Origin: Amborella trichopoda
Taxonomy: Eukaryota > Streptophyta > Magnoliopsida > Amborellales > Amborellaceae
Length of the DNA: 64,000 nucleotides
Direction of reading: 5' to 3'
NCBI RefSeq assembly: GCF_000471905.2
Contig: NW_006499751.1
Coordinates: 4,311,461 to 4,375,460 of the forward strand
In this document: positions 49,748 to 60,300 of the stretch, piece by piece
Numbering within the stretch: the stretch's first letter is position 1
How the letters are laid out: each line of letters opens with the position of its first letter
Notes under the pieces: model-generated
What the model saw: only the letters and a program-made list of their open reading frames with translations
Databases searched by the model: none
Told to the model about the DNA's origin: nothing
Translations under genes and position numbers: made by a program

Positions 49748-49755
49748 GTTTCAAC
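49748..49755. repeat. hAT target-site duplication, right copy (GTTTCAAC)
   Basis: Matches 48,279-48,286. The satellite resumes in register directly after it with TTTACCCTTTGTGAAGATGA. Confidence 0.9.
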
Positions 49756-50524
49756 TTTACCCTTTGTGAAGATGACAAAAGTACCGCTTGTTTTGTTGTA
49801 ATATTTACAAAAATGTCCTTATTTAATGATGAAGATATCACAAAAAATAAATTTTTTAAAAAATAGACTACAAAATTAGTAAATCCACCCTTAATAACTC
49901 TCTCTATCTTTAAACCTTTGTAATTTGAAGGGTTGTTAAATTTATATTATCTATTAGTGATAAGGTTGTCTAGAGTTAAGAACCTCTGAAAATACAAAGG
50001 TTAAAGTTAGAAGAGGTTGTGATGGATGTGTTTATTAAAAAGATCATTACTTTTTACTTAAAAAATATTTTAATAGGTAACTTAACCATTAAGTAAGGGT
50101 AAATTTGAAATTTTTACAAAAGTACAATGGCAATTTTGAAGTTAGTGTCCTCAAATTTTATTTGTTGAGTGCCCTTGTGTTTTTGTAAAAATTTCAAATT
50201 TACCCTTTATGGAGATGACAAAAGTACCCCTTGTCTTGTAGTAATATTTACAAAACCCCGAAGGCCTGGGAAAAGCGGCGAACTCGGCGAAGCTAGTGTC
50301 ATTACTTAATGATGAAGATATCACAAAAGTTAACTTCTTGGAAAAAATAGACTTCAAATTTAGTAAATCCACCCTTCACAACTCTCTCCATCTTTAACCT
50401 GTACAATTTGAAGGGATGTGAAGTTTAGATTATCCCTTAGTGATAGGGTTTGTCTAGAGTTAACAGCTCCTCAAAATACAAAGGTTAAAGTTAGAAGGGG
50501 CTGTCATGGGTGAGTTCATCAAAA
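49756..50524 (+). repeat. Satellite monomers between hAT and the 350-bp insert
   Basis: Continuation of the monomer split by the transposon, then one full A monomer (landmark 50,079) carrying the GC-rich filler at about 50,256. The foldback at 50,358-50,520 is intact up to the insert. Confidence 0.85.
50256..50302. other. Short GC-rich filler sequence in a monomer
   Basis: The array consensus ATTTACAAAATTGCCCTTAC is replaced by CCCCGAAGGCCTGGGAAAAG then CGGCGAACTCGGCGAAGCTA then GTGTCA before the array resumes with TTACTTAATGATG. About 45 bp is gained and about 8 bp lost. There are no target duplications or inverted ends. It has the look of filler DNA copied from elsewhere during end-joining. 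The source is not recognised. Confidence 0.75.
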
Positions 50525-50876
50525 GCCTACGATTTGTATAGAGCCTAGGTTCTAAACACTCAAATTAGAGCCTACCTTCAAATCGTATCGAGAAATGTGG
50601 TTTCAATATTGAAAAACTTTGTGATAGCCTTAAAATATATTTTCATATTTATTTATAAAGTTTAAAACTTTAAAAATAGTGTAGATTGACATATCTATGA
50701 AAACTTGAAAACTTGAAAATTGACGGTCCAAAAATGTGTTACAAAATGCACTATTTCCAAAACTTGAAATCCATTTTTTCTCATGTCCATGCATCTTGAT
50801 GTCGAGATGATTAAAATTTTTTAGGCAGGCTCAAATTTGATTGTTTGGAGCGACGGCTCTATATAAACTTTTCCCT
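50525..50876. mobile_element. 350-bp insert with short inverted ends, possible MITE-like element
   Basis: Unrelated to the satellite. TTTGTATAGAGCC at 50,533-50,545 and, reverse-complemented, TTTATATAGAGCC at 50,855-50,867 match at 12 of 13 positions near the two ends. Internally CGATTTG and CAAATCG also form an inverted pair near the left end. The flanking satellite reads TTCATCAAAA on the left and TTATAAAAAA on the right of the insert. These could be diverged copies of the same TTTATCAAAAA site, but a clean target duplication is not visible. There is no coding capacity. The family is unknown. Confidence 0.5.
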
Positions 50877-53800
50877 TATAAAAAAGATCATTACTTTTTG
50901 TTTAAAAAACTATTTTAATAGTTAACTTAATCATTAAGAAAGAACAAATTTTAAATTTTTACAAAAGTACAATGGCATTTTGGGAGTTAGTGTCCTAGAA
51001 TTTTATTTGTAGAGTACCGTTATCTTTTAGTAAAAACTACAACTTTACCTTTTATGAAGATGACAAAAGTATTCATTGTCTTGTAGTAATATTTACAAAA
51101 TTACCCTTACTTAATGAGGAAGATATCAGAAAAAATAATTTTTTTAAAAAAATAGACTACAAAATTTATAAATTCACCCTTCACAACTCTCTCTATCTTT
51201 AACCTTTATAGTTTGAAGAGTTGGGAAGTTTAGATTATCCCTTAGTGATAGGGTTTGTCTAGTGGGCAAATTTGAAATTTTTATAAAAGTACAAAGGCAT
51301 TTTAGAAGTTAGTGTCATGGAATTTTATTTTTAGAGTACCCTTGTCTTTTAGTAAAAATTTCAACTGTACCTTTAATGGAGATGACAAAATAACCCATTG
51401 TCTTGTTGTAATATTTATAAAATTGCCCGTACTTAATGCTGAACATATAACAAAAAATAAACTACAAAGTAAGTAAATCCACCCTTCACAACTCTCTCTA
51501 TCTTTAAACCATCTTAATTTCAAGGGTTGTGAAATTTAGATTATCCTTTAGTGATAGGGTTGTCTAAAGTTAGCGACCCCTCAAAATACAAAGGTTAAAG
51601 TAAGAAAAAGTTGTGATGGGTGTGTTTATCAAAAAGATCATTACTTTTTGTTTAAAAAAATAGTTTAGTAGGATTAACCATTAAGTACGGGAGAATTTGA
51701 AATTTTTACAAAAGTGCAATGGCATTTTGAAATTAGTGTTCAAGAATTTTATTTGTAGAGCGCCTTTGTCTTTTTCTAAAAATTTCAACTTTACCCTTTA
51801 TGGAGATGACAAAAATACCTAATGATGAAGTTATCACAAAAAATTACTTTTTCTAAAAAATAGACTACAAAATTTGTAAATCCGCCCTCCACAACTCTCT
51901 CTATCTTTAACCTTTGTAATTTGAAGGGTTATAAAGTTTAGATTATCCCTTAGTGACAGAGTTTGTCTGGAGTTAACAACCCCTCAAAATAAAAAAGTTA
52001 AAGTTAGAAGGGGATGTGATGGGTGAGTTCATAAAAAAAACATAACTTTTTGTTTAAAAATTTATTTTAATCGATAACTTAACCATTTCGCAAAGGCAAA
52101 TTTTAAATTTTTACAAAAGTACAATGGCATTTTGGATGTCAATATCTTGGAATTTTATTTAAAGATTGCCCTTGTCTTTTAGTAAAAAATTCAACTCTAC
52201 CCATAATGGAGATAACAAAAGTACCCTCTATCTTGAAGTAATATTTACAAAATTGCGCTCACTTATAGATGAAGATATCACAAAAAGTAACTTTTTTTAA
52301 AAAATAGACTGCAAAATTAGTAAATCCACCCTTCACAACTCTCTATATCTTTAACTTTTGTAATTAGAAGGGCTGTGAAGTTTAGAATATCCCTTAGTGA
52401 AAGGGTTTGTCTAGAGTTAACAGCCCCTCAAAATACAAAGGTAAAAGTTAGAAGGGGTTGTGATGGGTGTGTTTATCAAAAAGATAATTACTTTTTGTTT
52501 AAAAAATTATTTTAATTGGTAACTTAACCACTAAGCAAGGGCAAATTTGAAATTTTTACAAAAGTACAATGGCATTTTGGAAGGTAGTGTCTTGAAATTT
52601 TATTTTTATAGTGTCCTTGTTTTTTGGTTAAAATTTCAAGTTTACCCTTTATGGTGATGACAAAAGTACCCCTTGCCTTGTAGTAATATTTAAAAAATTG
52701 GCCTTACTTAATTATGAAGATATTATAATAAGTAACTTTTTTTAAAATATAGATTACAAAATTAGTAAATCCACCCTTCATAGCTCTCTCTATCTTTAAC
52801 CTTTGTTATTTGAAGGGTTGTGAAGTTTAGATTATCCTTAAGTGATAGGGTTTGTCTAGAGTTACCATCCCCTCAAAATACAAAGGTTAAAGTTAGATGG
52901 GGTTCCGATATGTGTGACTATCAAAAATATCAGTTTTTTTTTTCAAAATTATTTTTATAAGTAACTTAACCATTAAGAAAAGCAAATCTGAAATTTTTAC
53001 AAAAGTACCGGGGCATTTTGAAAGTTAGCGTCCTGGATATTTATTAGTGGAGTGCCCTTATCTTTTAGTTAAAATTTCAACTTTACCTTTTATTGGGATA
53101 ACAATTGTACCCCTTGTCTTGTAGAAATATTTACAAAATTGCCCATAGTTAATGATGAAAATATCATAAAAAATAACTTTTTAAAAAAATAAATTACAAA
53201 ATTTGTAAATCCACTAGTCACAACTCTATCTATGTTTAACCTTTGAAATTTGAACGGTTGTGAAGTTTAGATTATCCTTTAGTGATAGGGTTTGTCTAGA
53301 GTTAACAACCCCTAAAAAAACAAAAGTTAAAGTTAGAAGGGGTTGTGATGGGTGTTTTTATCAAAAAAATCATTACTTTTTGTTTAAAAAATTATTTTAA
53401 TTTGTAACTTAGCCATTAAGCAAGGGCAAATTTTAAATTTTTACAAAAGTACAATGGCATTTTGGAAGTTAGTGTCTTCGAATTTTATTTATAAAGTGCC
53501 CTTGACGTTTATAAAAATTTCAGCTTTGCCCATAATGGAGATGACAAAAGTACCCCTGGTTTTGTAGTAATATTTACAAAATTGCTCCATCTTAAAGACG
53601 AAGTTGTCATAAAAAGAAATGTTTCTTAAAAAGTAGAATACAAAACTAGTAAATCCACTTTCACAACTCTCTATTTCTTTAACCTTTGTAATTTGAAGGG
53701 TTGCGAACAGCACCTGAAAATATAAAGGTTAAAGTTAGAAGGGGTTGTGATTGGTGTGTTTTTCAAAAAAATTATTACTTTTTATTTAAAATTTTTTTTT

Positions 53801-56800
53801 AATAAGTAACTAAACTATTAATAAGTGGAAAATTCGAAATTTTTACAAAAGTACAATGACATTTTTAAAAAGTTAGTGTCCTGGAATTTTATTAGTGGAG
53901 TGCCCTTGTTACTTTTTAGTAAAAATTTCAACTTTACCCTTTATGGAGATGACAAAAGTACCCCTAATCTTGTAGTAATATTTACAAAATTGCTCTTATT
54001 TAATGATGAAGTATCACAAAAACTTTTTTAACAGAAATAGACTACAAGATTTGTAAATCCACCATTGATAACTCTCTCTATCTTTAAACCATTGTATTTT
54101 GAAGGGTTGTAAAGTTTATCTTATCCCTTAGTGATAGGGTTGTCTAGAGTTAACAACCCCTCAAAATACAAAGGTTAAAGTTAGAAGAGGTTGTGATGGG
54201 TGTGTTTATAAAAAAGATCATTACTTTTTATTCAAAAAATTATTTTAATAGGTAACTTAACCATTAAGCCAGAGCAAATTTGAAATTTTTACAAACGTAC
54301 AGTGGCATTTTAGAAGTTAGTTTCTTGGATTTTTATTTGTAGAGTGCCAATGTCTTTTAGTAAAAATTTCAATTTTACCCTCTAGGGAGACGACAAAAGT
54401 ACCCCTTGTTTTGTAGTAATATTTAAAAAAGTGCCCATACTTAATGATGAAGATATCACAAAAAATAGCATTTTTTAAAGTAAGAAGGGGTTGTCGTGGG
54501 TATGTTTATCAAAAAGATCAAAACTTTTTGCTTAAAAAATGATTGTAATAGGTAACTTAACCATTAAGCAAGAACAAATTTGAAATTTTTACAAAAGTAC
54601 AATGTCATTTTAGAAGTTAGTGTTGTAGAATTTTATTTGTATAGTGTATTTGTATTTTAGTTAAAATTTCAACTTTACTCTTTATGGAGATGACAAAAGT
54701 ACCCCTTGTCTTGTAGTAATATTTATAAAATTGCCCTCACTAGATGATTAAGAAATCACAAAAAATAAATTTTTTACAAAAGCTGACTATAAAATTAGTA
54801 AATCTACCCTTCACAACTCTCTTTATCTTTAACCTAATTTGAAGGGACGTGAAGTTTAGATTATCCCTTAGTGAAAGGGTTTGTCTAAAGTTAACAACCC
54901 CACATAATACAAAGGTTAAAGTTGGACGTTGTTGTGATGGGTGTGTTTAACAAAATATCATTATTTTTTGTTTAAAAAATTATTTTAACTAGTAACTTAA
55001 CTATTAAGCAAGGGCAAATTTTAAATTTTACAAAACTACAATGGCATTTTGGATGTCAGTGTCGTGGAGTTTTATTTCTAGAGTGCCCTTGCTGTTTATT
55101 AAAAATTTCAATTTTACCCTTTATGGAGATGACAAAAGTACCCTGTATCTTGTAATAATATTTACAAAATTGCCCTTACTTAGTGATGAAGATATCACAA
55201 AAAGTAACTTTTTTAAAAAAATAGAGTACAAAATTAGTAAAACCACCCTACACAACTCTATTTATTTTTAACATTTGTGATTTGAAGGGTTATGAAGTTT
55301 AGGTTATCCTTTAGTGATAGGGTTTATCTAGAGTTAACAACCCCTCAAAATACAAAGGTTAAATAAGAAGGTCAAACAGATAAATACTTTTTGTTTAAAA
55401 AAATATTTTAATAGGTAACTTAACCATTAAACAATGACAAATTTGAAATTTTTACAAAAGTTTAATGGCATTTTGAAAGCAATTATATTAGTAGGGTGCC
55501 CTTGTCTTTTAGTAAAAATTTCTACTTTATCCTTTATGGAGATGACAAAAGTACCTTTTGACCTGTAGTAATATTTACAAAAGTGCAAAGACTTTACAAC
55601 TCTCTCTTTCTTCAAACCTTCGTAATTTGAAGGGTTGTGAAGTTTGTATTCTACCTTGTATTCTGCCTTAGTCTTTTAGTAAAAATTTCAACTTACCATT
55701 GATGAAGATGACAAAAGTTCCCCTTGTCTTGTAGTAAAATTTACAAAATTCCCTTTACTTAATGATGAAGATATCACTAAAATTAATTTTTTTTATAACA
55801 TAGACCACAAAATTAGTAAATCCACCATTCATAACTCTCTCTTTCTTTAACCTTTGTAAATTGAAGGACTGTGAAGTTTAGATTATCCCTTGGTGATAGG
55901 GTTTATCTAAAGTTAACAACCCTCAAAATACAAAAGTAAAAGTTAGAAGAAGTTGTGATGGGTGTATTGATAAAAAAGATCATTACTTTTTTTTAAAAAA
56001 ATTATTTTAATAGGGTAACTTATCCATTAAGCCAGAGCAAATTTCTAATTTTTACAAAAGTATAATAGAATTTTGGAAGTTAGGGTCCTGAAATTTTATT
56101 TGTAGAGTGCCCATGTCTTTTAGTTAAAAATTCTACTCTACTCCCTTGTCTTGTAGTAATATTTACAAAATTGCATTTTCTTCTAGTAATATTTACAAAA
56201 TTGGACTTACTTTGTGATGAAGATATCACGAAAAGTTACTTTTTAGAAATAATAGGCTAGCAAATTAGTAAATCCAACCTTCACAACTCTCTCTATTTTT
56301 AACCTTTGTAATTTGAAGGGTTGTGGAGTTTAGATTTTCCCTTAGTGTTAGAGTTTGTTTAGAGTTAAATAACCCCTCAAAACACAAAGGTTAAAGTTAG
56401 AATGGGTTTTGATGGCTCTGTTTATCCAAAAGATCATTACTTTTTATTTAAAAAATTATTCTAATAGGTAACTTAACCATTAACTAAAAGTAAATTTGAA
56501 ATTTTTACAAAAGTACTATGGCATTTTGGAAATTAATATCCTGGAATTTTATTTATAGAGTGTCCTTGTCTTTTGGTAAAAATTTCAACTTTACGCTTTA
56601 TGGAGATGACAAACCCCTTGTCTTGTAGTAATATTTACAAAATTACCCTTACTTAATAATGAAGATATCACAAAAAGTTAGTTTTTTTAAAAAATAGACT
56701 ACAAAATTAGTAAATCAACCGTTCACAACTCTCTCTTTCTTTAACCTTTGTAATTTAAAGGGTTGTGAAGTTTAGATTATCCCTTAGTGAAAGGTTTTGT

Positions 56801-57340
56801 CTAGAGTTAACAAACCCTCCAAATACAAAGGTTAAAGTTAAAAGGGGTTGTGATGGGTGTATTTATAAAAATGATTATTACTTTTTGTTTAAAAAATTAT
56901 TTTAATAGGTAACTTAACCATTAGGCACAGGCAAATTTTAAATTTTTACAAAAGTACAATGGCATTTTAAAAGTTAGTGTTCTCGAATTTTATTTGTAGA
57001 GTGCCTTAGTCATTTAGTTAAAATTTCAACTATACCTATTATGAAAATGACAAAAGTTCCCCTCGTCTTGTAGTAAAATTTACCAAATTATCCTTACTTA
57101 ATGATGAAGATATCACAAAAAGGAATTTTTTTAAAAAAATAGACTACAAAAATAATAAATCCACCCTTCACAACTCTCTCTATCTTGAACCATTATAATT
57201 TGAAGGGTTGTGAAGTTTTGATTATCTCTTAGTGATAGGATTTGTCTAGAGTTAACAACCCCTCAAATTACAAAGGTTAAAAATTAGAAGGGGTTGTGAT
57301 AGGTATGTTAGTAAAAAAGTTCATTACTTTTTGTTTAAAA
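50877..57340 (+). repeat. Satellite monomers, homogeneous A-type zone (part 2)
   Basis: Landmarks are at 50924, about 51265 (junction), 51673, 52076, 52521, 52963, 53406, 53808, 54254, 54554, 54994, 55417, 56017, 56470 and 56911. Most spacings are 440-446 bp. Deletion junctions occur at 51,258 (GGGTTTGTCTAGTGGGCAAA), 54,475 (TTTTTTAAAGTAAGAAGG), 55,588 and 55,655. At 56,150-56,200 the segment TTGTAGTAATATTTACAAAA is duplicated locally. No B monomers. Confidence 0.85.
52320..52477 (+). repeat. Foldback (inverted-repeat) module of an A monomer, worked example
   Basis: This is one instance of a module present in nearly every A monomer. The left arm reads TAAATCCACCCTTCACAACT, then CTTTAACTTTTGTAATTAGA, then AGGGCTGTGAAGTTTAGA. 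The centre is TATCCCTTAGTGAAAGGGTT. The right arm reads GTCTAGAGTTAACAGCCCCT, then CAAAATACAAAGGTAAAAGT, then TAGAAGGGGTTGTGATGGGT and GTGTTTATC. Reverse-complemented, the right arm aligns with the left arm over about 75 bp: CACCC/CACCC, TCACAAC, CTTTAACCTTTGTA in the consensus, TTTGA.GGGTTGT, TAGA, CCCT. By eye roughly 75-80% of positions match in the consensus. The single strand could fold into a long imperfect hairpin. B monomers lack the right arm. Confidence 0.85.
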
Positions 57341-60300
57341 AATTATTTTAATCGGTAACTTAACCATTAAGTTTGGGCAAATTTGAGATTTTTACAAAAG
57401 TACAATGGCATTTTGGAAGTTAGTGCCTTGAAATTTTTTTTGTAGAGTGCCTTTGTCTTTTACTAAAAATTTCAACTCTACCATTTATGGAGATGACAAT
57501 TGTATCCCTAGACTTAGAGTAATATTTACAAAATTGCCCTTACGTAATGATGAAGATATCACAAAAAGTAACTTTTTTAAAAAAATAGACTAAAAAATTT
57601 GTAAATCCCTTCACAACTCTCTCTATCTTTAACTTATGAAATTTGAAGGGTTGTGGAGTTTAGATTATCCCTTAGTGATAGGGTTTATCTAGAGTTAACA
57701 CCCTCTCATAATACAAAGGTTAAATTTAGAAGGGTTGTCATGGGTGTGTTTATCAAATAGATCATTACTTTTTTAAAAGAAAATTATTTTAATAGGTAAC
57801 TTAACCATTAAGCAAGAACAAACTTGAAATTTTTACAAAGTACAATTGCATTTTGAAAGTTAGTGTCCTGAAATTATATTTCTAGAGTGCACTTGTCTTT
57901 TTGTAAAAATTTCAACTTTACCACTTATGGAGATGACAAAAGTACCTCTTGTCGTAATATTTACAAAATTGCTCTTACTTATTGATGAAAATATCACAAA
58001 AAGTAACTTTTTTTAAAAAATAGACTACAATATTAGTATATACACCATTCACAACTCTCTCTATCTTTAACCTTTGTAATTTGAAAGGTTATGGAGTTTA
58101 GATTATCCATTAGTGGAAAGGGTTTGTCTAGAGTTAACAATCTCTCAAAATAAAAAGGTTAAAGTCCTAAAGGGTTGTCATGGGTGTATTTATCAAAAAG
58201 ATCATTACTTTTTGTTTAAAAAAATATTTTAATAAGTAACTTAACCATTAAGCAAGAGAAAATTTTATATTTTTACAATAGTACATTGGCATTTTGGAAA
58301 TTAGTGTTCTATAATTTTATTTGTAGAGTGCCCATATCTTTTAGTTAAAATTTTAACTTTACTCTTTATAGAGATAAAAGTACCCCTTGTCGTGTAGTAA
58401 TATATTACAAAATAGCTCTTACTTAATGTTTAAGATATCATAAAAAATAAATTTTTTTAAAAGATAGACTATAAAATTTGTAAATCCATCCTTCACAACT
58501 CTCTTTATCTTTAACATTTTGAAATTTGAAAGGATGTGAAGTTTAGATTATCCCTTAGTGATAAGGTTTGCCTAGAGTTAATAACCTCTCAGAATACAAA
58601 GGTTAAAATTAGAAGGGGTTGTCATGGGTGTGTTGATAAAACGGTCATTACTTTTTTTAAAAAAGGTTATTTTAATAGGTAACTTCACCTTTAAGCATTG
58701 GCAAATTTGAAATTTTTTAAAAAGTACAGTGCCATTTTGGAAATTAGTGCCCTGGAATTTTATTTGTAGAGTGCCCTTATCTTTTAGTGAAAATTTCTAC
58801 TCTACCATTTATGAAGATGACAAAAGTGTCTTTTATCTGGTAGTAATATTTACAAAATTGACCTTACTTAATGACTAAGATATCCTAAAAACTAACTTTA
58901 TTTAAAAAATAGAGTACAAAATTAGTAAATCTATCATTCACAACTCTTTCTATCTTTAACCTTCGTAATTGTAAGGATTGTAGAGTTTAGATTATCCCTT
59001 AGTGATACAGCATATCTAGAGTTAACAACCCCTCAAATTACAAAGGTTAAAGTTAGAAGGGGTTGTGATGGATGTGTTTATTAAAAATATCATTAGTTTT
59101 TGTTTAAAAAAATATTTTAATAGCTAGCTTAACCATTAAACAATGGAAAATTTACTTTTTTTTACAAAAGGACAATGGAAATTTTAAAGTTTATGTCTTG
59201 GAATTATATAGGTAGAATGCCCTTGTCTTTTTGTAAAAATTTCAACTTTACCCTTTATGAAGATGTCAAAAGTACCTATTGTCTTGTAATAATATTTACA
59301 AAATTGCCCATACTTAATGATGAACATAACACAAAAAATAATGTTTTTTAAAAATTAAACTACAAAATAAGTAAATCCACTCTTCACAACTCTCTTTATC
59401 TTCTTCGTAATTTGAAGGGCTATAAAGTTTATATTATTCCTTAATGATAGGGTTGTCTAAAGTTAGCGGTATTTCAAAATATAAAGGTTAAAGTTAAAAG
59501 GGGTTGTGATGGGTGTGTTTAAAAAAAGATCATTACTTTTTCTTAAAAATTTTATTTTAATATGTAACTTAACCATTAAGCACAAGCAAATTTGAAAATT
59601 TTACAAAAGTGTAATGGCATTTTGGAAGTTAGAATCCTAAAATTTTATTTGTAGAGCGTCATTGTGTTTTTATAAAAATTTCAACTTTACCCTTTAGGGA
59701 GATGACAAAAGTAACCCTTGTCTTGTAGTAATATTTACAAAATTACCGTTTCTTAATGATGAAGATTTCACAAAAAATAATTTTTTTCAAAAAATAGACT
59801 ACAAAATTTGTAAATTTGACATTCCACAACTCTCTCTGTCTTTAACCTTTGTAATTTGGATGGTTGTGATGTTTGGATTATCCCTTAGTGATAGAGTTTG
59901 TCTGGAGTTAATAACACCTCAAAATATAGAGGTTAAAGTTAGAAGTGGTTGTGATGGGTGTGTTTATCAAAAAAACAAAAACTTTTCATTTAAAAGATTT
60001 TAATTGGTAACTTAACCATTTAACAAGGACAAATTTTAAATATCTACAAAAGTACAATTGCATTTTGGATGTCAGTATCTTAGAATTTTATTTAAAGAGT
60101 GCCATTGTCTTTTTTTAAAAAATTTAACTTTACCCAAATGGAATTGATAAAAGTACCCCTTATCTTGAAGTAATATGTAAAAAATTGCCCTCACTTATTG
60201 ATGAAGATATCACAAAAAGTAAATTTTTTTTAAAAATAGACTACAAAATTAGTAAATCCACCATTCACAACTCTCAAATTTGAAGGGCTGTGAAGTTTTA

